Of a stretch of DNA of 64,000 bases, positions 13,001-24,966 are shown piece by piece. Origin of the DNA: Actinomucor elegans (taxonomy: Eukaryota > Mucoromycota > Mucoromycetes > Mucorales > Mucoraceae); assembly GCA_026027325.1 (NCBI GenBank), contig JAMSLZ010000006.1, positions 1,426,001 through 1,490,000 on the forward strand, read 5' to 3'. Within the stretch, counting starts at the first letter, position 1. Every line of letters starts with the position of its first letter. The notes beneath the pieces are model-generated. The model saw only the letters and a list, made by a program, of their open reading frames with translations, ran no database searches and was not told where the DNA came from. A program made the translations under genes and the position numbers.

Positions 13001-14086
13001 GATGGTTGCATAAATACTATAGGCAGCACCACAAGCACTTGATACGGCGGATAAGTTTTTAGGTAATTCCAGTAGAGACATAGAGCCCATCATCATAGAA
13101 ATAAAAACAACCAAAACTTCAGGGCCAGTTGTTTGACCTTTCATAACTAACTGGGCACCGTACCAAAGTGTTAGCGCGTATGTACTGAATAAACAGAACA
13201 TAAAGAAGGCAAAACCGATACCTAAAGCAGCACCGCGTTTGATACCAGTTTTCAAAGCCTTATGTAATTCTTTCTCATAACGTTCAGAGAAACGCTTTTG
13301 TAAGGTAAACGAGTAGACAGTGCGAATAGAATTGAATACTTGTTCAGCAATTGAGCCTGCTGCAGCATAAGCATCCTGAGAAGCCAAAGTATACTTGGAA
13401 ATAAAATAATCCATAGCACCTCCAGAAGCTATAAGTAATGGGGCCACTGCCAGCATAATAATTGCAAGTCTCCAGCCTATATAGTCACCCAAAATCTTGT
13501 TAGTTTCGAGGCTACAACTTCATGACGGTATAGAAATCAAACCTTTAACAAATGCAACTACGAATCCAGAAACAAACTGAGCTACGAGCGTCACCAGTTG
13601 GCCAAACTTTTCCGAGATACCATCTTGGATTAGCTGAGTATCTGTGGCTAACCGAGTGTTAAGAGAACCTTCAGCAGCTTTATCAAACCAACTCATGTCC
13701 TGTCGTAGAATAGCATGCACATACATGGTTCGAATACGACGCGTTTGTCTCTCTCCGGTGACTATCCAAAAGGAGTTTGAAATGTAAGAAGCAACAAGTA
13801 CAGCTGTAGCCATGTATACTAAGATATAAATAACAGGCAACGTCTGCTCTAGTAGTTGGCTGATGTTGTTTAGGCTTCCTGTTAAATTGGAGAGAAAAGC
13901 ACCGAATATAATTATAGAAACTGGAAGCATTGCGCCTGCGCCTGCCGAGAATATAATAGCTATGATCACCATGCAAAGCTCTTTAGGCGTGGCAAAGCGG
14001 AACAGTTTAAATATTGACACACGCGGCTTCTTCTCTTTCTTGCCTTTTGCTTTAAGAGACGGTGTATCGTTTGTTTCAGTGGGCAT
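10039..14086 (-). CDS. P-glycoprotein-type ABC transporter (ABCB/MDR, full size)
   Basis: ATP-driven exporter of lipophilic compounds, probably in the plasma membrane. Four exons on the minus strand: 13543-14086, 12437-13476, 12342-12377 (36 nt, coding ATSALDTQSERL) and 10039-12279, giving 1286 aa, typical of ABCB1. Layout is TMD1-NBD1-linker-TMD2-NBD2. NBD1 has Walker A GSSGSGKST (398-406), LSGGQ (503-507) and Walker B ILLLDE (523-528); NBD2 has GPSGCGKST (1074-1082), LSGGQ (1181-1185) and ILLLDE (1201-1206). Both sites look complete, so both should hydrolyse ATP. The inter-half linker is charged and rich in Gln and Glu. A fungal a-factor exporter (Ste6-like) is an alternative role; substrate is not visible. 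Confidence 0.95.
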
Positions 14087-14291
14087 ATTAATCTATTTTG
14101 CTTCAGAATATGAGAAAAAAAAGTTAAATAATCACGCTTGATGAAAGAGTTCTTATAAGCAAACACTATTATACGTAATAGTGGGGTTATGCGCCGGTTA
14201 TGACAGATCATATACCCCGGTTAGGCAGTTTTATTCATCTGAGGAAGTTAAGATATGATCTGTGTTGTCGGTACACAAGAGAATTGCTAGA

Positions 14292-14330
<39 letters not shown>

Positions 14331-14404
14331 CGGCGGATTAGCCGATGCTATGTGTATCAATCATTTCGTTGGACTATTGCCTTTTGCGGAAGCTCTTTAT
14401 TGGA
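14087..14404. other. ABC transporter upstream region with 36-nt A run
   Basis: 318 bp between the ABC start and the 3' end of the next minus-strand gene. It holds an uninterrupted A run at 14293-14328 (T on the coding strand of the ABC gene). No TATA box is obvious. Confidence 0.45.
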
Positions 14405-15643
14405 TTAATAGTAGTAGATAGAAGAGGCGTTAGAAATATGCTCTGCTGAAGACTCTCCAAATGTGATACGTGATCCGCCACCAATAGTACTGGCAAGAGG
14501 CTCGAAATTGGAATTCTGGTGAACAGATGCCGGGGATTCAGTCATTGCCTTGGCTGCCGCAGCATTCTGAAAGCTTGTCTCTTGGCGGTACTTCTTGGCA
14601 AATCGTTTGGCAGCCCAATCCCTCAACTTGTGTACCATCAACTGGAAGAAAAAGCACAGGATGATGAAGATAGAGATAGCTACATACCATATGATAGCAC
14701 TTGGGCCAACGCTCCAATCCAAGAAAGAATACACCCACCATTGTTCTCTACGAGTGAAAAAGAGTTAGCAAGCAATTGCGTACAAAATCAATGAAAAAAA
14801 AAAAGACTTACGCTGCATAAATGATAAAGATCAGACACATATAGACAAGCACAGTACCAAATACAGGCAATACCATGTTTACACTGACAGTCATTCTATT
14901 CAGAATGACTTCTATAATTAGTATGAAGAAAGTAACGGCATGCAATGATATACTGATCCAAAAGTCAATAGGAGACAAGTTTGCTATACATGCATCATTA
15001 GCTTACTCTTTAAGCATTTGGATATATAGCGTGTTTTTTTTTTCAATTACCATCAAATAGCTTTTCCTTTGCCAATAAGGCCCAAAACACCACAGGCGTC
15101 TGTATGCTACACAAACGGTAAGAAAAGGACGTGCTGCGGAAGATATCGACCCATTACTTACTTGTAAACTATAATGGTATGATACAAGTACACGTATGCG
15201 TAATTAAGGATAGACGACTGATCCAGGAACGAGGACGGTCTTTTGATGGATTGAGCAGGCCATAGGTACTTTGCATGGTGATAAACCGTTGTCTATTTTA
15301 AAATAAACTTTGTAAGGATCGCAGTTGTAATATAACATAGAAGCATATGTGTACTTACAATCAAGTAAGCGTGTAATCCAATAAATGTGAGATCTGTAAA
15401 GTATGCAAAAAAGTGTCTAAAACCGCCTGTATGCGCTGTATATATAATGTCAATCCATAGCACTACAAAGCTATATAATGCAAGCGGTAGACGGATCATG
15501 AACAAAGTTTTTGATGATACAAAGTGAGACGTTACAGCTCGTTCAGGTTCGAAATTATCTAGTCCGAACCATCGGATCAGTTTACTAGACGCGTTTGGAA
15601 TTGGTTCATCTCGGTAAATCAACTTTGTCTTGATCTCAGGCAT
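14405..15643 (-). CDS. AIG1/ADTRP-like (FAR-17a family) multi-pass membrane protein
   Basis: Five exons: 15359-15643, 15162-15292, 15051-15106, 14812-14983 and 14405-14747, coding 328 aa with about six hydrophobic segments and a polar, probably cytosolic tail of about 65 residues. Two features point to the AIG1/ADTRP family, whose animal members hydrolyse fatty-acid esters of hydroxy fatty acids using a membrane Thr and His: Thr83 in FAYFTDLTF and His172 in SLHAVTFFILIIE, followed by the family-like Trp-x-Tyr motif EQWWVYSFLDW. The assignment rests on these motifs and topology, so catalysis is inference. A rolling-stone-like protein is an alternative. Confidence 0.6.
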
Positions 15644-15926
15644 TGCGTATATTAAGGATTAGTAATTATCAGTAAGGTATAGTAAAAGAAAAGCTCAAGA
15701 TAAATACACTCTTTATAAATGTTTCACTGCTACTACTTTATAGTGCTATTACTCCTATTTCTGCATTTTCATACATGATATTGACAAAAAAGAATAGGAG
15801 GCACCAAAGAACAAAAGAATCTAATGCTTTTCATTCTGTTCAACTATGCTTCATTGGCGGTAAAGAAAACTCATATATACAGGTTTTTATTTCTCATCTT
15901 AACAAGAGGGGAATCCTCCTACTTTA

Positions 15927-18722
15927 TTAATCCTTTTTCGACGCATTTCTCCTAATAGCTTTCCTGGGGCTTTCGGTGGAGGAGCTATCACTACCACTAG
16001 GTCCGCTATCGTCATAAAGAAGACGTCTTGATTCTTCTTGTTCAGGTATATTGACAGATAATGATCCAGCGATAGAGTCAGCTGCTAATGTCTGCGAGTT
16101 CTCCTCTGCGCCAATGCCGACGAAAAGTAAGTCAGTATTCATAGGTTCGCCCATCGCATTACGGCAAGCAGCGCAGATCACCAGCCCATTGCCCACAGGT
16201 TCCATTTGAGCGTGCTTTCTAGTTTGAATAGCAGTAATAATACCCTGCTTTCCATTTATAATAACGATGGCTACTGCAATTAGCCACCATACGAGTGAAT
16301 TTAGGACCAATGTAGGCCATACACCTCCATACAGCGTGGCTAGATCTGATACTCCTTTGAGTCGCCACATCCAATATACCAAAACCAAGATTTGAAACCA
16401 AAGACGGTTACATACAAGACTAGCATTGGCCTCTTGCGAAGCTATTGCAATGCCTTTACATCTCAGATCATGAATGCTAGTAGATTTCCAAATAAAGAAG
16501 AGGATAAATACAGCTACACTGAAAGTGAGTTGAAAGATAGCGTATAGCCAGGTATCTGCCATGGGCACCCATTGATGCTGTTCAAACAAGAGGCCCCAAA
16601 CGTAAAAGTATCCCATCCTTTCTTCTTGATCTTTGCCCGAAGGGATGAATTCGGCGCGAAACCAGGGCAGAGTGAATAAAGACACCAAACAAACAAAGCA
16701 CAGGTACCAGACATAAGGCTGTTCCTCAGGAAACTGAAGAAAGCGATGTGTCCAAGTATAAATGTGTTTTTGGATACTGGTATAAATGCCACGATTGACT
16801 CCGAGATCAATTTCATGGATTTGAAGCAAAATCTTGTTGCGCAAGTTGTTTCGTGCGTCTGTTTGGTGCCTTTCATAGTCATTAAATACCTTGGGTACTA
16901 CCAAAGTTATCAACATGGCAAGAATAGCAAATATAGATAGACTTCGAACCTAGTAGTAACAATGAAATTAAATAGGTTACAAGTCAAAAAATAAAAGCCG
17001 CTACTACTTACTATGGCAGAAACACTCGACCAGATGATCCATTCACCAGCACCACCTTGAATCTTTACTCTCATATTGTCCATGCGAAAAGACACCGCGC
17101 CTCTACCGACTTGATCATCTGGTGTATTCACTTCAATAAACAATTCATGGGTACCAAAATCATCAAAATCATTGGGTTCCCATACACTTGTCCATAAAGG
17201 CATAGCACTGTCACCTACAAATTTGGCGGGGAAAGGATGATGTTTACCATCAATAAACATTTTAACTACCAATGATTCGGGTTTATGTTCGGAAAACACC
17301 AAGAAACGGATATGGCTGCTACGACGTGAATTCTGCAAAGGTTCTTTAGTAGGAAGTGTGTAGCGAGAATCCTTGGGATTGGTAATTAAAACAACAGGTG
17401 CTAGATGAAGTTTTTTAGGCCAAGTAATCTTGTTTTTATCATTGAGTGGCACTAAAAGATCTTCGCTGGCAGGCGGAATAAGGGAGATGGGTAAATCGAT
17501 ATCAACAAATGAAATCAAGTCATGATCTATAGCTACGATTCTATAAGAACCGTGATCTTTCATATCAGATAGCTCTAGTTCCAAAGAGTCTGTGCTTCTA
17601 CTGTAGGATTTGAGAACTTCGCCAAGACCTATATCAACTCTTGTAAATCGCTTGTAGAAAATCAGTACATTCAACTGTACCTGCTGCTAATCGATGTAAA
17701 TGTCCACAGAAATAAATACTGAAATGATCTGCTAGATCTCGAAACGTATATCCTTCAGATGATACACCAGGTACCATAGTAGTTGTAGGGTAATGTGAAA
17801 ACTAGATTGAACATGTAAGACAATGAAAATAAATGTATTATGTCTGCATTACCAAAAATGTGTGGTTATGGGTGCTAGGTATAATCTTGGATACCAACCG
17901 ATTCATAGCATTGGTGGTAAGATAGCCAAAGAAGTTGAATGGGCGAGAGGGGCCTTTCTTGGGACTATACGATATCTGTGTTATTAAACACGATACATAA
18001 GCGTAAACAAAAAGGTACCTCTTACCATGAATCAACTGCCACAAACTGATACTTTCCAAAAGGCTTGGTCACCTCCCAGCTATAAACACCCTTCCCTTCA
18101 TCCAGCAATTGAGCGCTTTTACCAAAAGTGCGGTAATAATTGTTTTCTGTCTCCCAATCCACCAAATCAAAGCAATCGTGGTTTCCTCGCATATCATACC
18201 AAGCAGTGTTGTTGGTGCCTTGCTCGACGGCAGACTTGTAAACCTGCCATTCTTCTGGGTATTGTCTCGAGACAGTCTGCGTCTTATCTTTGGCATCGGC
18301 CAAATCACCTGTTACCACTACAAATTCAGGTCTAAAAGGGAGGGGGGAAGCAGTGTTAGTGGAGATACGCTCGCGGTTTCGTTTTGTGATGGATATCATT
18401 ACTTGATAATAGGTAAAACTGACTGTAGAAAGTGCAAAAAGTGAAGCGTGTGTCCTTTACGTTGATATTTTGAAATATGGAGATCAGATATTTGGGTGAA
18501 ATAAAGGATATTATCAGTCTGATCGCCCATTTTGTTCAAAGATTTAAATCCTGCATGGACAAGCTCTGAAGGAGATGTCTGTCGTAGTTGTTTTGAATAC
18601 CAATGGTCTTTTTCATTTGCAACTCTTAGATCTTTAGTTGAAGTATAATTAAGCTGTATTGCCCGGAGTAATCCTAAAGCTGTTATCAGTAGACACAAGT
18701 AAGAGGATGGTGATAACCTCAT
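15927..18722 (-). CDS. TMEM62: TMEM62-like membrane-anchored calcineurin-type metallophosphoesterase
   Basis: Six exons: 18403-18722, 18026-18331, 17853-17964, 17681-17801, 17012-17628 and 15927-16949, coding 832 aa. An N-terminal hydrophobic signal anchor is followed by a metallophosphoesterase domain with ISDLH (Asp80, His82), GDLADAK (Asp116), GNHD (156-159), SHYP (His249) and GHLH (279-282): all metal ligands are present. A conserved SRPFNFFG and a DHDL-x-SF segment are characteristic of TMEM62. A beta-rich middle part precedes a C-terminal block of several membrane helices, and an acidic Ser-rich tail ends in a basic cluster. Animal TMEM62 (about 640 aa) has the same order but a shorter tail. 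Substrate is unknown in any organism as far as I know. Confidence 0.88.
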
Positions 18723-19941
18723 TACTTTTTTTTTTTTTTTTTTTTTAAAAAAAAAGGAATGCTTTTACAAGATTAGAGAGAAAGAGTAGCTTTCGAGATA
18801 AAAAAAATAAAAACGATAGCGCAAATTCCAAAAATAGCACTCGGATAGATGCACCAAAAACTAAATATAAAAACAAGAGCTCGATTTGATGCAGAATTCG
18901 GTATGATCTTAGAATGCGAGACTAGCAATGACATTTTATACAAACTTTTCAACATACTTAATATCTAGCACAACTTGTATATTAGGTCAAAACTAAGTTG
19001 AAGTCTTCAAAAACGAGAGCTTTGAATTTTTACAGATATGGAAAAAGTTAACCAAAACTTCTTGTTCTCTTCTATATTTACCACACAGAGTATCTGAGCT
19101 ACCATTCCAGTCGCCTAAGAAGGATCAGGTAACACGTAGCTCAAGTCAGGTACGCTAATGGCGAGTACTGATAGGATATCCTTAACTTGGGTTGGCTTTT
19201 TGTTCTAGGATTTCTACAGATCTATGAACCATTAATTTTGGTCATGATCTCTTTGCTTTTGACGATTTTACGATATAGTGAGTGATCTAGCCTGGAGAAG
19301 CAGTATATACATGCATGCAAGTTATACCGTTTTTCTTTTGTTTTTACCCACATGTGTATATTGGTTGCAGTTCTCTTCTGAGGGCCCCTCTTGTATATTA
19401 GTAGAATTAGGTTTAATATGCTTCATTCCAAGTACTAAAACTATTAGTTTATTCAGTTACTATAACTTCATCCTATTTCAGCGATGATAGGCTTAAGGTT
19501 ACATGCCTTTTGCATAAAGCCTGTAACAACAGTATATTTCTCTTTTCTCCAATTTCGATTAGCAAGATTATGCACTTAAAACTGGCTCTATCTATATTCC
19601 ATACAATCAATACATTATACTTGTCAATCATTAACAATAATTTAGGCGATATAAATTAGCTTGAACTTCTCTAGAAGTTTCTCAGCCGATTACGGTTTAA
19701 TGTCTCTGATTAGCTGCCCATGCTCAAATCAAACTGTTGGGTGCATAAACATCTCTATTAAATGATGCTACCTGCTAATTCGGGAGAACTGGTTAGTGTA
19801 CTCAGCTAAAAGCCTTTAGAAAAACTACGCTTGCATAGCCTTTCTACAGATCTATGTACTACTAAAGAACTATAATTTTTTCAGTTATTCAAAACGAAAC
19901 ACATTTATTCTGCTTCTTTTATAAAGCAAACGAGGTTCTAT
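18723..19941. other. Intergenic region with one repeat copy
   Basis: Starts with a T run (18726-18746) immediately upstream of the TMEM62-like ATG on its coding strand (as A), then about 1.1 kb with no supportable gene. A dispersed-repeat copy lies at 19683-19762. Confidence 0.5.
19683..19762 (+). repeat. Dispersed repeat copy
   Basis: Contains CAGCCGATTACGGTTTAATG, TCTGATTAG, then ATGCTCAAATCAAACTGTTG and CATCTCTATTA, in family order but diverged. Confidence 0.55.
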
Positions 19942-21948
19942 TTATATTTTTGCACCCATAAAAGAACCAATCTTCATTGATTGTCGTACCCCCAAATCCA
20001 ACATAATCTCTAGATAATAGACAATAGATAATATGGCTTTAGTACACAGATCTTTTAGATTGACGCACAACATTACCTTCTGATCCACCCGGTATAGCAT
20101 AAGCACGTACTTCACGATAGAGTCTCTCGATCTTTTCACCTTGACCTCCACCTATTAAGAAAGTCTTAATATTATACCAACAAATCATCATATTGTTTCG
20201 GAATCTTTACGAGTGTACGATAGACCGCCAAATATTTGAGCTGCTTCACGAGCACAGTACTCAAATGTTTGCGTTGCTTGAGCTTTACAAAGAGCAATAG
20301 GGCCACCCAACCTTAAGGGCAACAACTGTACAGGCAATTTCATACCCTGATACGTCAGCATTTCCATCCAAGCATGCGTAGCCTCTACTTGTCTTATCAT
20401 GTGTGCAATTTTGTTACGAATGACAGGGTGGTCAATCAACTTCTTTCCAAATGTCACTCGCTTATTCGCATACTGTTACGTAAAGTGAGCTATCTAGTAG
20501 GTTGTTTAGCACATAGTTATTTTAAATATATACCTTAATGGATTCTTCAATACAGACTCTGGCAAAACGATTCGCTTGAATGATGATACCCATACGTTCA
20601 CTGTTAAAGTTCCACATGATGTATTTGAATCCCTTATTTTCCTTGCCAATCAAGTTTTCTTTGGGGACCTTGACGTCTTCAAATGTGATATAGGCTGTAC
20701 CTGAAGGCCAAACACCGCTACATTTCATTTGTCTTGTAGCTTAGCGATAGGTCAGTAATATACTAGGACGAGTCCGATCAATATACATACTAACACCAGG
20801 CATGGAGCGCTCAATCAACAAAAAGGACATACTTCCAAATCCTGCTTCTGCCTTTGTTCTGACGGCAATGGTAAAATAGTCAGCAAAGACGCCATTGGTG
20901 ATCCATTTCTTTTCACCATTGACTAAATAGTGATCTCCCATATCTTTGGCTTCCGTTTGCAAGCTACTGACGTCACTTCCTGCAGATGGCTCAGTAATGC
21001 CAAGACAGATGAACTTGTCACCAGCTAAACAATCTCTCAGGACCTTGTCTTTGAGGTGTTTGGACGCAAAGTGCATGATAGGCGGTAGACCAATACCAAG
21101 GCCGCCACATAAAGCCCAGAGGACCTATTGGAAACAATCAGATCAAAGAATCAGCTATAGCACTAAACTTACACCACCGGATCCACAACGAGAAAGCTCG
21201 TCCGTAACAATCAAAGAATGAAACAGATCCCAATCCTTTACTTCGATACCGGCTGGCAGCCCATAGGGCAAATACTCTGGTTCGACATGCCCAACGACGG
21301 CGGCCAAGATGCCTGCTTTAGCTACTTTTTTAAATAGTTCTTTAGGAATTGCTTTGGCTTCATCCCATTCATGACAAAAGGGCATGATTTCTTTTTCAAC
21401 AAAGTCACGTATAAACTTGCGTACAGTTCGATGGGAATCATTGTAAAAGGGACTGTACCAATCTTGATACCACATGGGGTCGCCAAAGGGTACCATATCT
21501 CCAAAAGGTTCACCTACAACCAAGGGATTAGAGCCCTTTTCTGTTTCTTCCAAGTCTTCTTCATCCAACTCTTCTAGTGCTTCCCCGACCTGGCCAATCT
21601 CGTATGGTGCGGCTACTTTTTGCAAGACACTGGCATTATGAAAGGCGTCGAATTGTTTGGACGCATCTGTGCCAGCTGCTTTTAGCAAAACTTTTTTTCC
21701 GCCTACGACAAAAGGGCATCAGCATTGTACATCAATATGGTATTGCTTTGATATTATTCTCATTATTACCTGGATGGTCCTCCAAGAACTTTGTTACGTC
21801 GTAAACTTTGTCATGAATGATAATCCAACTTTTGAACGCGTAAATTACAAATGAATCTGTTTTAATTTGTTGACTACTGTTTTACTTACCAATCTTTTTC
21901 AGCTGTATGTTTGGCTACTTCTTCCACGCTAAACTTTTTATTAGCCAT
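19942..21948 (-). CDS. Cytochrome b5-acyl-CoA dehydrogenase fusion with PTS1-like end
   Basis: Flavin-dependent dehydrogenase of acyl-CoA thioesters fused to a heme domain that could take the electrons. Eight exons: 21890-21948, 21770-21828, 21173-21702, 20791-21124, 20534-20739, 20211-20472, 20077-20151 and 19942-20009, giving 530 aa. Residues 1-75 form a cytochrome b5 domain with DCWIIIH, the heme ligand His38 in HPGG and a second ligand His61. A Glu-rich linker (about 80-100) leads to the dehydrogenase with [21 protein letters not shown] and the final [14 protein letters not shown]. Reading through the last intron would replace this conserved end, so the spliced form is preferred. The protein ends in Ala-Lys-Ile, a known PTS1 variant in Candida multifunctional enzyme, suggesting a peroxisomal location. 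The fusion is known in fungi. Confidence 0.9.
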
Positions 21949-21979
21949 GCTCGCAAAAGTAATATAAGAAATAAAGAAG

Positions 21980-22017
<38 letters not shown>

Positions 22018-23731
22018 TAAATCCTACTTTTCATTTTTGAACTTGTATTGTTTACATCAGACTGTGTCTTGTGATATACATTTTCATATGCCAAATGCAA
22101 TAACAAAATAAACAAGCAGATAGATAAAATCGTTTCAAAACGCATGTCGAATAGGTGTGGCAAATTCACTGGTGGGTCTCGTGTTCTGTAATCTAGTTCT
22201 TTTCCCTGTACCAGTATGCTCTCAAGAGCCTGATCATTGAAAATATAACATATTATTGTATATATTGCCCAGATTTCAATTCGGCCTGCTGTTGATGCAG
22301 ATGCAGATGCAGGTTTATAATCCTTGACGCCTGAATCAAAGAAAGGCTCCGACACCAAACACCGCTGACCAATATACAAATGAGCTTGCAGTTATTGGAG
22401 AGCCGTTCTATGCATAAAAATAGGAAGCTTACTTTCAAGTACATTAAGCTCTTCATTAAGCTGCTAAAGCTTCACACGTGTTATAAATATAATGGCATAT
22501 TTGTAGTTCATTTAGAGTGAACAAAAAAATAGAAAATAGAGCCTTGCTCCAGAAAAAGAAAGAGATATTCAAGTTGTGATACTTTACCCTCCCCCTTGAT
22601 ACACGATTTGGAGTTACATTTGAAAGTATATTCATAGCAAAAAAAATGCAATTTTTTCCAGGTATATTCTAGAAGTTACCGATATACTCTGGTCCATAGT
22701 TGCTCTAGATACGATTAAGTATGATTTTTCTAAGAATGCCATGGGATCTCGAAGTTGAACACCGATTTCCCGCTATCCAATCAAAACTGCGTTCCTGAAT
22801 TTTGCTTATCAACTTGCAATGGCCACCTGCCCACGTTGACAGATCCTTATGAAAAATGGAACACCTGAAAGAGCATATCCTGTTCTATCCATTGGCCCAA
22901 AAACTAAATTAATATCTTGGCTTTAAGCCACTCAGGACATAGTTTGGTGTTTTTCAAGTTTATGACTGTAAATCAAATATGTAGGCGAATGAGGCAATGT
23001 ACAATAGGCCAAGTCGAAAATCTACATTTGTATACGAAACGCCAACAAACTTGTTTATAATGTTTGTTGTGACTTGTTGGCACCAATGATAAAAAGCACA
23101 CGTGGTGAGCACGTAAAACAACTATCACGTTTCTTTGGCTTTAAAAAATGTGGGCTCATTTGTTGAAAATTCTTATTTTGCATAACCCGCTCGCTGATTT
23201 GGCAATCACTTTTTTTTTGTAGATGTCATTGAAAGAAAATTAATATAATATCGCGTGTTTATTACTCATTGATTATTTTTTGAATTGACGTGATTTGCTC
23301 AATAAAATATAAACTCCTCTTGAACCAATAGTTCGACATTTTAACAATTACAATTAGAATTTAGAAAAAAAATATCAACTCGCAACTTCATGATTACTAT
23401 AGTATGAACACAGCCTGATCATTGCCCGGCAAAGAAAATTACATGTGCAAAATAACATATGCCGAAAGTGTGAGTCAAAGCGTAAAGTCAAACAAATAGT
23501 TAACCTAACTGCTGAAAATCAAAATTAAAACCATGCCTTTGATCCTTCTTTATCTAGATTCAATCATGTTTAGCTGGCTGGATGTAACAACACAGTAATT
23601 AATTTTATAAATACACGTTACACTGTGTACGCGACAAAAAGTCTAATCTTGTTAAACAGACAAATACAGTGGTTTTTATATACAAACGATTCTATTTACA
23701 ATATTATATATATATATATATATATTTACAA
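21949..23731. other. Intergenic region, with a doubtful small minus-strand gene
   Basis: Holds a T run at 21985-22013 and a possible spliced minus-strand ORF (see 22028-22649). From 22,650 to 23,700 I see nothing coding; a (TA)n run lies near 23706-23725. Confidence 0.45.
22028..22649 (-). CDS. Possible small membrane protein gene (doubtful)
   Basis: On the minus strand an ATG near 22634 (MNILSNVTPNRVSRGR) could splice over a 127-nt intron to LNEELNVLE and over a 48-nt intron to a frame that stays open for about 115 codons, ending after a hydrophobic segment (ILSICLFILLLHLAYENVY) and a Lys run created by the T tract. Splice sites are reasonable, but the protein matches nothing I know and the middle (SASASTAGRIEIW) looks intron-like. 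Treat as a candidate only; the 3' end is uncertain. Confidence 0.25.
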
Positions 23732-24966
23732 TTACTTTTTGTGTGGAGCCAGCATATGGCAATGTATTAAGTGATGGCCTTTTTCTTCGCATAGTGCGCA
23801 CGTAGATAGTATATTATCGTCCAATAGGTCTTCTTCTTCCTCCTCTTCTACTTCTTCAATGGGTGTGTCTAGTCTATCTTTATTGAATAATGACCAGCGA
23901 GAATTGTCACTGTAATTTGTATTGATCTTTACTTGAAATTTCATGGCCTTTAGTTCTGCTGTCAATTTGTGATTGTTCAGGCGCTCTTTTTTTACAGTTT
24001 CCAATAGTTCTGTTTCTCGATTCATTTTAGTTTCCAATACTTGTTCCAATACAACAATATCCTTTAATAGTATCTTGACTTCGTGTTGGTGTGTTTTATT
24101 GGCCTTTTGTTGATCTTGTACAAGTTGAGAACGCTCTAATTCCCAATTCTGCCATGATTTCACTTTTTGCTGCTCCAGACCAGCTAGAGTGGATTCATAC
24201 GATTCAATTGCTTCTAATCCTGCCTTACGCAAATCGTTTTGCTCGTCCAACAGAGTTTGATTTTTTTGCTTTTCTATATCCAATTGGGCCGACAGTTGAT
24301 GTATAGTGTTTTGATGGGATTGGACCATATTTTCCAATATCTCTATGCTGTCCATGCTAGCTTTTTTTACTTCTGTCAAGGATTGCTCCAATGCCAATAT
24401 GCGCTCTGATTGGTGATTTAAAGACGCTTGTTCTTTTAATAGTCTATTTTCAGCTTCCAGAGCTTCAATTCGTTTCTGAAGTAATTCGTTATTGTTGAAT
24501 GTGGCCTTTTTAGGTAAAGGAGGTAAGGCACGAGCATGTTTAGATTGAAAGGTAGGGGAATTACTGATAATATTATGCGGTGTTGAAGGGCGATTGATCA
24601 AGTGCAGATGCTGTTGTTGCTTTATCACTTTGATAGCTAGTATAAAAAGGCCCGTTTTTGGTGGACATACAAAATAGCGTTTACTATAGATTATTTAGTA
24701 ATCAAGTTACATGTACATACATTATATATATGAGTGCCCTACCCGTCGACAGATCCATCATTTTTGCCTAATCCAACTGTATCCAATTCAATGCCAGCCC
24801 AGGTACCAGCCTTGAACTGTGTTGGGCCTATAAATCTTACAATGCCATGTAAAGAGTTGACTTGTACTCTATCACCCACTTGAAGTTGGCATGCTGGTGC
24901 GCTTTGTAAAGGTGTTGACTGTGATATTGTAGGTTTCTTTGATTCTGGCCATGCCTTTAGTGACAT
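23732..24966 (-). CDS. BIK1: CAP-Gly microtubule plus-end protein (CLIP-170/Bik1/Tip1-like)
   Basis: Binds growing microtubule ends and tubulin/EB1 tails. Two exons, 24743-24966 and 23732-24683, separated by a 59-nt intron inside the CAP-Gly domain, coding 391 aa. The domain (about residues 25-90) shows GIVRFIGPTQFKAGTWAGIE, the signature GKNDGSVDG and, after the junction, YFVCPPKTGLFI. Residues about 140-330 are heptad-rich coiled coil. The C-terminus carries an acidic stretch and a CCHC zinc knuckle (Cys370, Cys373, His378, Cys383), as in CLIP-170 and yeast Bik1, which have the same architecture and similar length. No EEY/F-type tail is present; it ends in Lys-Lys. Confidence 0.92.
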
